The notes beneath the pieces are model-generated. The model saw only the letters and a program-made list of their open reading frames with translations. It was not told where the DNA came from and made no database searches. The position numbers were made by a program, and so were the translations under genes. DNA of 64,000 nt from Bermanella sp049115935 (GTDB taxonomy: Bacteria; Pseudomonadota; Gammaproteobacteria; Pseudomonadales; Oceanobacteraceae): positions 62,001-126,000 of the forward strand of contig JAGDZK010000005.1 of assembly GCA_049115935.1 (NCBI GenBank). The letters are read 5' to 3'. Shown in pieces: positions 34,543 to 43,712 of the stretch. Each line of letters opens with the position of its first letter. The first letter of the stretch is position 1.

Positions 34543-35292
34543 TTATACGGTACGGGCGTAAATTAAATCCCATACACCGTGGCCCAGCTTTTCACCACGA
34601 TTTTCAAATTTGGTCAGCGGTCTAAAATCAGGACGCGGATGGTAATTGCCTTTGCCCGCTGTATTTTCATAACCTTCTGCTACTTCCATCACTTCAAGCA
34701 TGTGCTCAGCGTATGGCTCCCAATCGGTGGCCATATGAAAGGTGCCACCGACCTTTAACTTTTTACGAATATCTTGAGCAAATTTTGACTGTACGATACG
34801 GCGTTTGTTATGACGTTTTTTATGCCAAGGATCTGGAAAATACAGCTGCATAGTTTGCAAAGAGGCATCAGGGATACATTGCTCTAACACTTCTATAGCA
34901 TCACATTCAAAAACCCGTAAGTTTTCAACATCAAAGTCTTCTGCATCACGCAGCAGTTTTGCCACACCAGGTGTGTGTACTTCAATGCCAATGTAATTTA
35001 ATTCTGGGTTGGCCTGACACATTTCAACCAAGCTTTTGCCCATGCCAAAGCCAATCTCAAGCACCACTGGGTTATCGTTACCAAATACCGCGGCGTAATC
35101 CAGCATGCCCATGTCTAGGCTTAAGCCTTTTTCTGACATGTGCTGGGCATAGGTTTCGCGCTGTAATTCGGTCATGCGACCAGCACGTACAACAAAGCTT
35201 TTAATGCGCTTAACAAACGCCACATCTTTTGGGGCGCCGTGTTCGTCTTTTTCCGCAGCCTCTACAGGTGCAGGATTGTGTTTATCTGTCAT
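34543..35292 (-). CDS. trmB: tRNA (guanine-N7-)-methyltransferase
   Basis: Makes m7G46 in the variable loop of tRNAs using SAM. The 249-aa protein has the SAM motif VLEIGFGMGKSLVEM (around 73-87), NYIGIEVHTPGV, and the signature QLYFPDPWHKKRHNKRRIV (around 148-166). Length and N-terminal extension are typical of gammaproteobacteria. It lies 7 nt after the DUF423 gene, so they are co-transcribed. Confidence 0.97.
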   Translation of the reverse strand: MTDKHNPAPVEAAEKDEHGAPKDVAFVKRIKSFVVRAGRMTELQRETYAQHMSEKGLSLDMGMLDYAAVFGNDNPVVLEIGFGMGKSLVEMCQANPELNYIGIEVHTPGVAKLLRDAEDFDVENLRVFECDAIEVLEQCIPDASLQTMQLYFPDPWHKKRHNKRRIVQSKFAQDIRKKLKVGGTFHMATDWEPYAEHMLEVMEVAEGYENTAGKGNYHPRPDFRPLTKFENRGEKLGHGVWDLIYARTV

Positions 35293-35299
35293 AGCTCTC

Positions 35300-35695
35300 T
35301 CATTCGGGCTGTTTGAATGCTGCTATCAGCAAACACAGCCAGCCAACTAATAGGGCAACGCCACCAATAGGGGTGATCATGCCCAAGGCCTTAATCTGGG
35401 TGGCCGCCATTATATATAAACTGCCACTAAACAGTAGGATACCGAGCAGAAAACTCAACGCGGCCCATTTTAACGCCTGCCACTGAGGCCATTGTTTTAA
35501 TGCAAACGCTATTATTAGCAGCACACCACCATGAAGCATCTGATATTTAACCCCAGTGTCCACCCACATAAGTGCATAACTGGGCAGTAAACCCTTAAGA
35601 GCATGGGCCGCAAAGGCGCCAATGCCCACACTGCAAAAGCCTATTAAGGCAGAAAGAATCAGGAGGTTTTTTGAGTTTAATAATGCATTGATCAT
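35300..35695 (-). CDS. DUF423 membrane protein (YgdD-like)
   Basis: A 131-aa inner-membrane protein with about four membrane segments. DUF423 hallmarks are the GAFAAHALKG segment (26-35), TGVKYQMLHGGVLLIIAF (47-64) and a SLYIMA...GMITPIGGVALLVGW C-terminal half. The function is unknown. It is upstream of trmB in one operon, after the rpoH terminator. Confidence 0.92.
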   Translation of the reverse strand: MINALLNSKNLLILSALIGFCSVGIGAFAAHALKGLLPSYALMWVDTGVKYQMLHGGVLLIIAFALKQWPQWQALKWAALSFLLGILLFSGSLYIMAATQIKALGMITPIGGVALLVGWLCLLIAAFKQPE

Positions 35696-35734
35696 AGACG
35701 TTACTGACCGTTGGTTTGATAGGCTTAAAAACGA

Positions 35735-35762
35735 AAAAGGCCCGACTAAGCGGGCCTTTTAA
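35735..35762 (-). terminator. rpoH terminator
   Basis: AAAAGGCCCG (35735-35744) and CGGGCCTTTT (35751-35760) form a 10-bp stem with a 6-nt loop just past the rpoH stop; on the minus strand it continues into TTTTTCGTTTTT. Confidence 0.9.
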
Positions 35763-35775
35763 TGAGGGTGGTTAA

Positions 35776-36642
35776 TTAAGCGTCTGCTTCAATTAAACAT
35801 TTCACCTTGTTCATGGCATTTTTCTCTAGCTGGCGAATACGCTCAGCAGATACACCATATTCATCCGCTAACTCATGCAAGGTCGCTTTTTCTTCATGTA
35901 ACCAGCGGCGCATCAAAATGTCTTTGCTGCGGTCGTCCAGTTCTAACATAGCGTCTTGTAGGCGCGCAGTACTGTCTTGTTCGTAATCGGCGTTTTCAAC
36001 CGCTACGGCTGGGTCAAAGCTATGATCTTCGATGTAGTTAACCGGCGCTTGATAAGCGGCGTCATCATCGTCCGCCACTGGGCTATCAAAAGCGGTGTCG
36101 TGGGAGGTCAAACGGCCTTCCATTTCTTTCACTTCTCTTAGGGATACCCCTAAATCATCAGCGATGGTTTGCGCTTCCGATTCGTTTAACCAACCCATTT
36201 TCTTTTTGGCGCTGCGCAAGTTAAAGAACAACTTACGTTGTGCTTTAGTGGTGGCCACTTTTACGATGCGCCAGTTTTTAAGGATAAATTCGTGTATTTC
36301 GGCTTTAATCCAGTGAACCGCGAAGCTCACAAGGCGCACGCCCACTTCTGGGTTAAAGCGTTTTACTGCCTTCATTAAGCCCACATTGCCTTCTTGGATT
36401 AGGTCCGACTGGTTCAGGCCATAACCGCTGTAGCTCTTAGCAATGTGCACAACAAAGCGCAGGTGCGATACAACCAAATGACGGGCTGCATCTAAATCTT
36501 CTTCGTAGTATAAGCGTTCCGCTAGCTCTTTCTCTTCGTCAGCGGACAACACAGCAATGCCGCCGATCGCATTCAAGTAGCCATCGAGGTCACGACCTGG
36601 AGTAAGACTAGCGATGTTTTGGGCCATCAAGCTTGTGTTCAT
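35776..36642 (-). CDS. rpoH: Heat-shock sigma factor RpoH (sigma-32)
   Basis: Directs RNA polymerase to heat-shock promoters. The 288-aa protein has sigma regions 2.1-2.4 (HLRFVVHIAKSYSGYGL, LIQEGNVGLMKAVKRFNPEVGVRL, SFAVHWIKAEIHEFILKNWRIVK), the RpoH box QRKLFFNLR (135-143) that marks sigma-32, and region 4 with YGVSAERIRQLEKNAM. The gene follows ftsX on the same strand after 170 nt, the order also seen in E. coli and Pseudomonas (ftsYEX-rpoH). Confidence 0.98.
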   Translation of the reverse strand: MNTSLMAQNIASLTPGRDLDGYLNAIGGIAVLSADEEKELAERLYYEEDLDAARHLVVSHLRFVVHIAKSYSGYGLNQSDLIQEGNVGLMKAVKRFNPEVGVRLVSFAVHWIKAEIHEFILKNWRIVKVATTKAQRKLFFNLRSAKKKMGWLNESEAQTIADDLGVSLREVKEMEGRLTSHDTAFDSPVADDDDAAYQAPVNYIEDHSFDPAVAVENADYEQDSTARLQDAMLELDDRSKDILMRRWLHEEKATLHELADEYGVSAERIRQLEKNAMNKVKCLIEADA

Positions 36643-36812
36643 TGTTTGGGTGCTCTCCTATATATCTATCATTCAGCACAATTAACGTCATGCAGTGTAG
36701 CATCGGTATTTTTGAGGGCCAAGGGCTGAACAAGTTCCATTTAGTTATATGTTAGCAATAATTTGTTGCAGCTCTGGGACATTAATCGCCAATTGATTTG
36801 TTAGCGGCTTAA

Positions 36813-37784
36813 TTAAGGCTCGATACTGCTTAAATGCCGCGAAACCGCCAGCCATGCCCCTAACCAACCCAGCACGACACCATCCAGAATCAGTAATAGG
36901 CTATCCACAAAACCTAGACCTTTTAGGGTGAAATCGCTGCCATAAAGACTGATCAGTTGCTCAACCGGCCCTGAGAGCCAAAAAAGCCCCATGCTCAACA
37001 GTATCCAAGCAATTATCCCGCCACCCAAACCAAACCACAGGCCTGTGTATAAAAACGGACGACGTACAAAGGCGTCTGTACCACCCACCAGTTTTACCAC
37101 GCGTATTTCATCACGCCGGCTTTCGATGGATAAACGAATGGTATTTCCGATTATCAACAAGACCGCTAAACCCAATAACGCCGCCAATGCCCACACTAAG
37201 CGCTGGCCAAGCTCCATAAACTGATACAGGCGTTTAACCCACATTAAATCAAGCTGTACAGAATCTACATGGCGCTGCTGCTCCAACTTTAACTGCAATT
37301 GCTCTAAGGTGGTTTCATCTTGGTTTGAAAGCTTAGGAATAACGCTAATAACACCAGGCAAGGGGTTATCCCCAAGGCCAAAAATCACATCACTTAGGCC
37401 GGTACTAACGCTGAATTCTTTAAGAGCTTGATCTGGTGGAATATAAACCGCACTACTGACTTCGGCCCAACTGGCAATATCTTGGGTCATGTCATCGGCA
37501 AATCGATCCAATACACCCTTTTTTAGGTACACGCTGATTTGGCTGGTTTGATCCCAATTACGACTTAATTGCTTCACATTTTCTAACGAAACATACAAGG
37601 TCATAGGCAATGACAGTGCGATAGCAAGTACTAACCAAGTCATTAAGCTTGAGCCTGGGGCGGCTAGTAACCGCTTCAAGCTGTCAACGGCCATGAGCTT
37701 ATGATGCTGAAAATAGGCCGAGCCTTGGCTTTTTATGGTGACGCGGCTTTGTTGGTTTGAAGGCTTTGCTGAGGGTTTAGTCAC
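36813..37784 (-). CDS. ftsX: Cell-division ABC transporter permease FtsX
   Basis: Membrane partner of FtsE; the complex controls septal peptidoglycan hydrolases. The protein is 323 aa from the GTG at 37784, which has GGAGG 5 nt upstream and overlaps the ftsE stop by 8 nt. An ATG at 37829 would give 338 aa but overlap ftsE by 53 nt. There are four membrane segments (one near 50, three in the C-terminal half), a large periplasmic loop (FtsX ECD) after the first, and the RRDEIRVVKLVGGTDAFVRRPFLYTG block conserved in FtsX. Confidence 0.95.
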   Translation of the reverse strand: MTKPSAKPSNQQSRVTIKSQGSAYFQHHKLMAVDSLKRLLAAPGSSLMTWLVLAIALSLPMTLYVSLENVKQLSRNWDQTSQISVYLKKGVLDRFADDMTQDIASWAEVSSAVYIPPDQALKEFSVSTGLSDVIFGLGDNPLPGVISVIPKLSNQDETTLEQLQLKLEQQRHVDSVQLDLMWVKRLYQFMELGQRLVWALAALLGLAVLLIIGNTIRLSIESRRDEIRVVKLVGGTDAFVRRPFLYTGLWFGLGGGIIAWILLSMGLFWLSGPVEQLISLYGSDFTLKGLGFVDSLLLILDGVVLGWLGAWLAVSRHLSSIEP

Positions 37785-38469
37785 GCTCACCTCCAGAACC
37801 GGCGGCGCGCTCTCCAGCATAACGGCCATTATTTAAACCAATCACGCGATAACCCATGCGATTAATTAAAGGCAAATCATGGCTGGCCACTAAGACACTG
37901 ACACCTACACCATTGAACTGCTCAAACAAACCCATGATCTCGTTAGACAGCTTAGGGTCAAGGTTACCGGTGGGCTCATCGGCCAGAATTAAGCTAGGTT
38001 TGTTCACAACGGCACGGGCAATGCCCACACGTTGTTGCTCACCACCACTGAGTTCAATGGGGTTTTGTTTTTCTTTACTCAGCAGGCCAACTTTATCTAA
38101 CGCAGCCCGCACACGCCGCTCAAGATCACGACTGGTATAACCACTGATACGCAAAGGTAATGCGACGTTTTCGAACACGCTGCGATCAAATAATAATTGA
38201 TGGTTTTGAAACACCACACCTACGCGGCGGCGGTGATAAGGAATTTGACTATTAGAGACACGGGCAAGGTTAACGCCATCAACCAGTACTTCGCCCTTGC
38301 TGGCTTTTTCCATAAGCATAATAAGCTTGAGCAAGGTAGATTTACCTGCACCAGAGTGGCCGGTTAAGAACGCCATCTCACCTTGGGCAAGCTCGAAGCT
38401 TAAGTCCGTAAGGGCTTGATGGCCACCGGGATAACTTTTACTGACTCGATCAAAGAGAACGTGTGCCAC
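37777..38469 (-). CDS. ftsE: Cell-division ATP-binding protein FtsE
   Basis: The 230-aa ABC ATPase drives FtsX. It has Walker A GHSGAGKST (37-45), the Q-loop in VVFQNHQLL, signature LSGGEQQRVGIARA (about 139-152), Walker B LILADEPTGNLD and the switch histidine in VASHDLPL. It lies between ftsY and ftsX in the conserved operon, with a 42-nt gap from ftsY. Confidence 0.97.
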   Translation of the reverse strand: MAHVLFDRVSKSYPGGHQALTDLSFELAQGEMAFLTGHSGAGKSTLLKLIMLMEKASKGEVLVDGVNLARVSNSQIPYHRRRVGVVFQNHQLLFDRSVFENVALPLRISGYTSRDLERRVRAALDKVGLLSKEKQNPIELSGGEQQRVGIARAVVNKPSLILADEPTGNLDPKLSNEIMGLFEQFNGVGVSVLVASHDLPLINRMGYRVIGLNNGRYAGERAAGSGGERD

Positions 38470-38511
38470 AAACCATCCTGCTGCTATTTTTATTGTTTTA
38501 GTAAGCCCAGC

Positions 38512-39657
38512 TTAATCGTCGGCAAATAATGCGTTAATAAATTGCTCACGATCAAATGGACGTAAATCATCTATCTGCTCACCCACACCGATAAAGCGTA
38601 CAGGTAAGGCCAGCTCTTTAGCGATGGCAAAAATAACACCACCTTTTGCTGTGCCGTCTAATTTACTTAGACTGATACTGCTCACACCCACTGCCTGCTG
38701 GAATAACTTCGCTTGGCTTAACGCGTTTTGACCTGTGCCTGCATCCAATACCAGCATCACTTCGTGGGGGGCGTTTTCATCTATTTTTTTCATCACACGC
38801 ACTACTTTTTCAAGCTCTTGCATCAAGTGCGCTTTGTTTTGTAAACGCCCTGCGGTATCGGCAATTAACACATCGACTTTTTTCGCTTTGGCGCTTTGTA
38901 CGGCATCAAAAATAACCGAGGCACTGTCTGCCCCTGTGTGCTGAGCCACCACTTGTACGTTATTGCGATCACCCCAGGTTTGTAATTGCTCAACCGCCGC
39001 CGCACGGAAAGTATCACCAGCTGCCAACATCACTGACTTGCCTTGAGCCTGAAAGCGTTTGGCCATTTTGCCAATGGTGGTGGTTTTACCCACACCATTG
39101 ACGCCCACCATTAAAATCACAAATGGGCTGTCTGATTTTGGAATCTCAAGCGGCGCGTGGCATGGCTCAAGTAATTCAGTGAGGCTCACTTTTAGCGCCT
39201 CATATAACGCACCTGAATCTTTTAACTCTTTACGAGATGCGCGAGCGGTTAAGTCGTTAATAATCTCTTGGGTGGCGGCGACACCAATATCGGCCATTAA
39301 TAATTGAGTTTCGATCTCTTCAAGTAAGTCGTCATCAATTTCTTTTTTGCCTAATAACAAATCCCCAAGGCCATCGGCTAAACCAGAGCGAGTACGAGAC
39401 AGGCCTGCTTTAATACGTGCAAAGAATCCAGCTTTTGCTGCAGGTTCACTTTCGTCTTTGGTTTCTGGTTTATCCACTGCTGGCGCTTGAATGACTTCAG
39501 GTGCAGGGGCTTGCGAGCTTTGTGCGTCAGGCTCCGAATTATCCACAGGGGTGTCGGCAGACGCGGGTGTGTTTAATTCTTGCTCAATCGCATTTTCTGA
39601 TGGTTGAGTCTTGGCGGCATTTTCCGCCTTTTTTTTCGATTTTCCCCAGCCAAACAT
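38512..39657 (-). CDS. ftsY: Signal recognition particle receptor FtsY
   Basis: SRP receptor GTPase that brings ribosomes translating membrane proteins to SecYEG. The 381-aa protein has an acidic, low-complexity N-terminal A region (1 to about 80), then the NG domain with G1 GVNGVGKTTTIGK (about 184-196), G2 DTFRAAAVEQL, G3 DTAGR, G4 SKLDG and the closing GVGEQIDDLRPF. First gene of the ftsYEX unit; divergent from the M16-like gene. Confidence 0.97.
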   Translation of the reverse strand: MFGWGKSKKKAENAAKTQPSENAIEQELNTPASADTPVDNSEPDAQSSQAPAPEVIQAPAVDKPETKDESEPAAKAGFFARIKAGLSRTRSGLADGLGDLLLGKKEIDDDLLEEIETQLLMADIGVAATQEIINDLTARASRKELKDSGALYEALKVSLTELLEPCHAPLEIPKSDSPFVILMVGVNGVGKTTTIGKMAKRFQAQGKSVMLAAGDTFRAAAVEQLQTWGDRNNVQVVAQHTGADSASVIFDAVQSAKAKKVDVLIADTAGRLQNKAHLMQELEKVVRVMKKIDENAPHEVMLVLDAGTGQNALSQAKLFQQAVGVSSISLSKLDGTAKGGVIFAIAKELALPVRFIGVGEQIDDLRPFDREQFINALFADD

Positions 39658-39768
39658 GGGCCTAGTTCCACCTAATGCTATAAAACGGCTATCCTAACAT
39701 TAGTCGCCTTTAAATACCGCTATGAGTTAGGCCAGCCATAATAAAAACTAGGCTTCTAAGGATAGAGT

Positions 39769-40929
39769 ATGCCCACCGACCACCAACCGACTTTTAGCCG
39801 CACCAGTTTGAACATTCTCATCTTGGTTTGCGTCGTACTGATTCTCATTTTTGGGCAAGCATCCAAAGATGACGGCCAAATAGAACTTCCCCCTGTGCCA
39901 AAATTGGACATAAGCATTTGGCAAACAGACAGTGGTGCCAGTGTTTGGTATAGCCCAAAGCTCAGTGAAGATATTTATGTACAACTGCATTACTTGGCAG
40001 GTTTTAGTTTCAACCAAGGAGACTTTGCCGCTGGCACTAGCCAATTATTAGTCAGTCTATTGAATCATCAAGCTCGGCAAATGAAATTACCTGCGCAATT
40101 TGTGTTAAGCCCTGATTTTATAGAGGTCAGCATTAAGCTCAGTACCGATGCACTGACCATGAACGAGCAAATCAAACACCTAACCCGCTTGCTGTATCGG
40201 CCAAAACTGCCAGCAGCGCAATTAAACGCCGCCAAAAATATTTTGCCCAACCACCTTGATGAACTTTGGCAGCAAGCCTATTTGGATCACGCCTATGAAG
40301 GCCCTAAACACGGCACCATAAAAAGCATGGGCGGCATACATCGCGCCAGCGTACAAAAATTCCAACACGGCTTTTTACATCCTCAACGTTTATTTGCCAG
40401 CATTACCGGCAACATCAACGAAAAAGCGGCACAAATTATTATGGAGTCGTTACTGCCTAAAACCATGCACACAGCCAATGCGCTTACACACCACCCAAGC
40501 CAAGCAACCGCGACCTATCAACACAGTAATGTGGGTTTAGTGGTACTACCCGGAGGTTTTGAGAACCCAGAAACCCTCACTGCACAAACCATGTTGATTA
40601 ATGTGCTCAAACAAATTCAGCCCACTCAAATGCAACTGATCCACGGCAATAGCAATAACAGCTTGCTCATTGAACAGTGGCCTAGCCTACAAAGCAGCAT
40701 AGACACAGACTTAGATTCCGATATCATGCGCCAAGCAAAACGCCAGAGCATCAAAGACGCCGTCGAAAGCATACAAACCGCACTGCCATTAAGTGAATTT
40801 TTAGTGCGGTTAAATCGGTATCACCTACCCAGTAGTTTTTTACACACCCACTTTGATGCCATAGAACGCTGGCACGCAAAAGATTGGAAAGACGCTAAAC
40901 AGCAATGGCTGCTCACACCGCAGCAATAG
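39769..40929 (+). CDS. Degenerate M16 peptidase-like protein, membrane-anchored
   Basis: A 386-aa protein with one N-terminal membrane segment (LNILILVCVVLILIFG) and a periplasmic M16-like (LuxS/MPP) domain. The order (strand, FAAGTSQLLVSLLNHQ where HxxEH zinc ligands should be, then RLFASITGNINEKAAQ) matches M16 N- and C-lobes, but the zinc motif is absent. In Pseudomonas two M16 genes lie between ftsY and rsmD; only this one remains. It is probably a non-catalytic partner or a decaying gene. It ends 20 nt before rsmD and is divergent from ftsY. Confidence 0.75.
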   Translation: MPTDHQPTFSRTSLNILILVCVVLILIFGQASKDDGQIELPPVPKLDISIWQTDSGASVWYSPKLSEDIYVQLHYLAGFSFNQGDFAAGTSQLLVSLLNHQARQMKLPAQFVLSPDFIEVSIKLSTDALTMNEQIKHLTRLLYRPKLPAAQLNAAKNILPNHLDELWQQAYLDHAYEGPKHGTIKSMGGIHRASVQKFQHGFLHPQRLFASITGNINEKAAQIIMESLLPKTMHTANALTHHPSQATATYQHSNVGLVVLPGGFENPETLTAQTMLINVLKQIQPTQMQLIHGNSNNSLLIEQWPSLQSSIDTDLDSDIMRQAKRQSIKDAVESIQTALPLSEFLVRLNRYHLPSSFLHTHFDAIERWHAKDWKDAKQQWLLTPQQ

Positions 40930-40949
40930 AATTTTGTAATAGGTATTTC

Positions 40950-41519
40950 ATGGCCAAACCCACAGGCAATCGTTTACGCATCATTGGCGGACAATGGCGC
41001 TCACGCCAATTACCGTTCCCTGATGTTGAAGGTTTACGCCCCACTACAGACCGCGTACGCGAAACCGTCTTTAATTGGCTGCAACCATATTTACCAGGGG
41101 CACAAGTATTAGATGTGTTTGCAGGCTCAGGTGCACTCGGGTTTGAAGCGCTTTCCCGTGAAGCGGGGTTTGTGAATTTATTAGAGCGCAGCCAGAAAGC
41201 CGCCAAACAATTACAAGAAAATGCAAAAACCTTAAACGCGAGCAACTGTAATGTGCACATGGGTGACTCAATACAAATTCTGGCAACTCTTAATACCCAG
41301 TTTGATGTTATTTTTCTCGACCCGCCTTTTGGCAAAGGTTTATTACCACAGTGCATCGAATTAATTGAGCAGCACAATTTAATTAAAACCCAAGGCTGGG
41401 TGTACATAGAAAGTGAACAGGAACTTACCGATTTAAATATCCCAAAACATTGGCGCTTGCATCGAGAGAAAAAAGCTGGGCAAGTGAAGTTAAGATTGTT
41501 TGAAGTGATGAACAAATAA
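40950..41519 (+). CDS. rsmD: 16S rRNA (guanine966-N2)-methyltransferase
   Basis: Methylates G966 of 16S rRNA. From the ATG at 40950 it has 189 aa, with start MAKPTGNRLRIIGGQWRSRQL; the longer frame from 40905 overlaps the previous gene and lacks family similarity. Motifs: RPTTDRVRETVFNWL, SAM loop LDVFAGSGALGFEALSR (about 51-67) and catalytic DPPFG (about 126). Normally next to coaD; here coaD lies 7.4 kb away, beyond the lao cluster. Confidence 0.96.
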   Translation: MAKPTGNRLRIIGGQWRSRQLPFPDVEGLRPTTDRVRETVFNWLQPYLPGAQVLDVFAGSGALGFEALSREAGFVNLLERSQKAAKQLQENAKTLNASNCNVHMGDSIQILATLNTQFDVIFLDPPFGKGLLPQCIELIEQHNLIKTQGWVYIESEQELTDLNIPKHWRLHREKKAGQVKLRLFEVMNK

Positions 41520-41522
41520 AAT

Positions 41523-41549
41523 AAAGCCTGCCAAGCAGGCTTTTTTTAT
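41523..41549 (+). terminator. rsmD terminator
   Basis: AAAGCCTGC (41523-41531), loop CAA, GCAGGCTTT (41535-41543) followed by a T-run, immediately after the rsmD stop. Confidence 0.93.
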
Positions 41550-41706
41550 TTAAACCCCAGATATTCCTCTAAAGGCCGCTCTAGGCTAATACAATAGAAC
41601 CAGACATACATATTTAACTTATTCTAATGCCAAACTTCCCCGTACTATCCTCTTAGGCCCATCTGTCTTGGCTGCATATCATTAAAAAACACAATGAGAG
41701 CGAGAG

Positions 41707-43185
41707 ATGAAACATACCCCACTAATTATTTTGCTTATCTGCCTAGCCGCGTGCTCGCCAGATAACACCCAAATAAGCGATTCGAGTTATCAGCCCTTCC
41801 CAGATGGTTACGATTACATGAAGCATCTTGATGCACTGCAAAAAGCCACTGACGATGGCAACAAATCGGTTATTCGTGATCATGCATGGAAACTATGGGC
41901 TGGCATCATGCAGCCAGATGCCAACACAGGCTGGCCAATTTGGTACAGTTGGCAAAATACCACGGCCGCATTTAAAGCAGCACCATCAGACCCAACTTCA
42001 AAACCCGCCAAACCGTTTGTACCAAAAACCTTACGTCACATAAACGCCGCCAATGTACCAAACGTAAATACCAAAGCACCTATTTATTGTGTACCTAATG
42101 AAGTGCAAATACTTTATTCAAGTGTGATTAGTTACGACTCTCACGGCCAACCGGCTATTGCTGATGGTGAACACTTTCAAAATAACGGCGACATCATGAT
42201 TGCCACCGAATCCCTTAGCCAAGAAGCGTTTGATAGTATTCGCAACGACAAACTGTATTTACAGTCCACACTTGATGAAAAATACAAACAGAAAAAAGAT
42301 GTAGACGTTGCTAAAAGATCAATCGTCACCAAACACATGTACTGGCCAGTTAAAGCAAACGGGCTGACCGCCATTCCGGTTTGGAAAAATCAAATCAAAC
42401 CCAGCAACCCAAATTACGCAGGCTATGAAATTTGGAATGATCTAGTGGCCGTTGATCCATCGGGTAAACAAGTCGGTGAAAAAGCCACTGTCGAATTTTT
42501 ATATGGCGTGCGCCAACATCAAAAAGATTGGTACTGCCCAAAAGGCAGTATTAATAAAGATAACAGCCCAGCCATGATGCCAAGCGTTAAACAAACCGCA
42601 AACGTATATGACATCAATGATTTTTATTTTCATAAAGTCACTCAACAAGATTGGGATAACTTTAATGACGAAGACAAAGCGATTATCACCTCAGCCAGTT
42701 ATTGGGCGAACAACCAACCATTTAATGTAGGTGATTATCTTGTGACCGTGGCCATGCACGTCAATACAAAAGAATTGCCAAGTTGGACATTACAAAGTGT
42801 TTGGTGGGCAGACAATGACGAAATCAATAACCCCAACAACCCATACGGCAAAGACCGTCCAGTACTGCCCCATGCACAAGGCCCGTGGCAGCATTATTTA
42901 TTAACCGACTCTTATGCCGTGCCACCAAACGATAAAGGTGAAATGGACATAGCAGTAAACCCTTACATCGAAGGGGTGATTCACCCTATTGCCACCAGTT
43001 GTCGCAATTGTCACATACGAGCAGGCTGGCCAACGGCCCCTGATTTTCGTGCAGGGACTGCAAGTTATCAAAATCCAGATTGCCCAGGATTGCTTACGTA
43101 CTTAACACCAGAAACAGCGTGTATTAAAGGACTAAGTCGTACGGATTATCTATGGATTATTCCTGATCGTGCGCTTGATCATTGA
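41707..43185 (+). CDS. Lipoprotein with one c-type haem motif, function unknown
   Basis: A 492-aa lipoprotein: signal peptide with lipobox LAAC (Cys16), so anchored in the outer or inner membrane. A single CRNCH haem-attachment site (Cys432, Cys435, His436) lies near the C-terminus in IHPIATSCRNCHIRAGWP. The long middle part is rich in Asp, Trp and Tyr (MQPDANTGWPIWYSW, SASYWANNQPFNVGDYLVTVAMHVNTKELPSW) and is not a classical cytochrome fold. A Met that could be the sixth ligand cannot be assigned. The gene stands alone between terminators. The motif supports covalent haem; the role is unknown. Confidence 0.7.
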   Translation: MKHTPLIILLICLAACSPDNTQISDSSYQPFPDGYDYMKHLDALQKATDDGNKSVIRDHAWKLWAGIMQPDANTGWPIWYSWQNTTAAFKAAPSDPTSKPAKPFVPKTLRHINAANVPNVNTKAPIYCVPNEVQILYSSVISYDSHGQPAIADGEHFQNNGDIMIATESLSQEAFDSIRNDKLYLQSTLDEKYKQKKDVDVAKRSIVTKHMYWPVKANGLTAIPVWKNQIKPSNPNYAGYEIWNDLVAVDPSGKQVGEKATVEFLYGVRQHQKDWYCPKGSINKDNSPAMMPSVKQTANVYDINDFYFHKVTQQDWDNFNDEDKAIITSASYWANNQPFNVGDYLVTVAMHVNTKELPSWTLQSVWWADNDEINNPNNPYGKDRPVLPHAQGPWQHYLLTDSYAVPPNDKGEMDIAVNPYIEGVIHPIATSCRNCHIRAGWPTAPDFRAGTASYQNPDCPGLLTYLTPETACIKGLSRTDYLWIIPDRALDH

Positions 43186-43208
43186 TTGACTTTTTAACTG
43201 GTTAAAAT

Positions 43209-43239
43209 AAAAAACGGCGAGGGTTAACTCGCCGTTTTT
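43209..43239. terminator. Bidirectional terminator
   Basis: AAAACGGCGAG (43211-43221), loop GGTTAA, CTCGCCGTTTT (43228-43238): 11-bp stem with A and T flanks, between two convergent genes. Confidence 0.92.
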
Positions 43240-43265
43240 AATTATGAATCAATATAATTCGATTG

Positions 43266-43712
43266 CTATTCACTTAATTTTATTAACTCTTTAATATCTT
43301 CAAGAATAAAAAGTTCTTTTTTCTTTAGCATTCTAATATCTAACGTATTAAACAAAGACAATTCATTATTTTCTTTTCTATAAAAAAATAAACTTCCTGT
43401 TAATAACGCTTGATCTTCTCTTTTCCATGCACTTACCACCAGCAGTCTCTTTCTATCTTTCTTATCTTGTAAGATTATCTCATAAAAACCATCTCTTACG
43501 GATAGAGTATCTGGTGTGAATGGAAATAGCTCTGTCACTCTATTTTTTGTAGTGGCAAATACCCCAGAAAGATCCTTGTTTATTTTTAAGTACATATAGT
43601 AATTATCAAATCCATTACTATTAAAAGAGTCCCACTCACCCATTAAATCTTCTTTATAGTCCGAATACGCACTATGACAAACCAGTAATAAAATAATTAA
43701 CCTAAAACACAT
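43266..43712 (-). CDS. Hypothetical secreted protein
   Basis: A 148-aa AT-rich gene. A signal peptide (CFRLIILLLVCHSAYS) is followed by a small beta-rich domain (GEWDSFNSNGFDNYYMYLKINKDLSGVFA) that resembles lipocalin-like turnover seen in many unrelated secreted orphans; no family was recognised. The mature part has no cysteines. Lone gene between terminators, with base composition unlike its neighbours. Confidence 0.65.
   Translation of the reverse strand: MCFRLIILLLVCHSAYSDYKEDLMGEWDSFNSNGFDNYYMYLKINKDLSGVFATTKNRVTELFPFTPDTLSVRDGFYEIILQDKKDRKRLLVVSAWKREDQALLTGSLFFYRKENNELSLFNTLDIRMLKKKELFILEDIKELIKLSE

Noticed and set aside
37777..37829. Long 53-nt overlap of ftsX with ftsE
   Set aside because: A GTG start with a good GGAGG 5 nt upstream at 37784 reduces the overlap to 8 nt, so the long overlap is probably only a start-choice effect.
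40913..41515. 200-aa reading frame opposite rsmD
   Set aside because: Covers rsmD almost exactly on the other strand; no motifs and biased composition.
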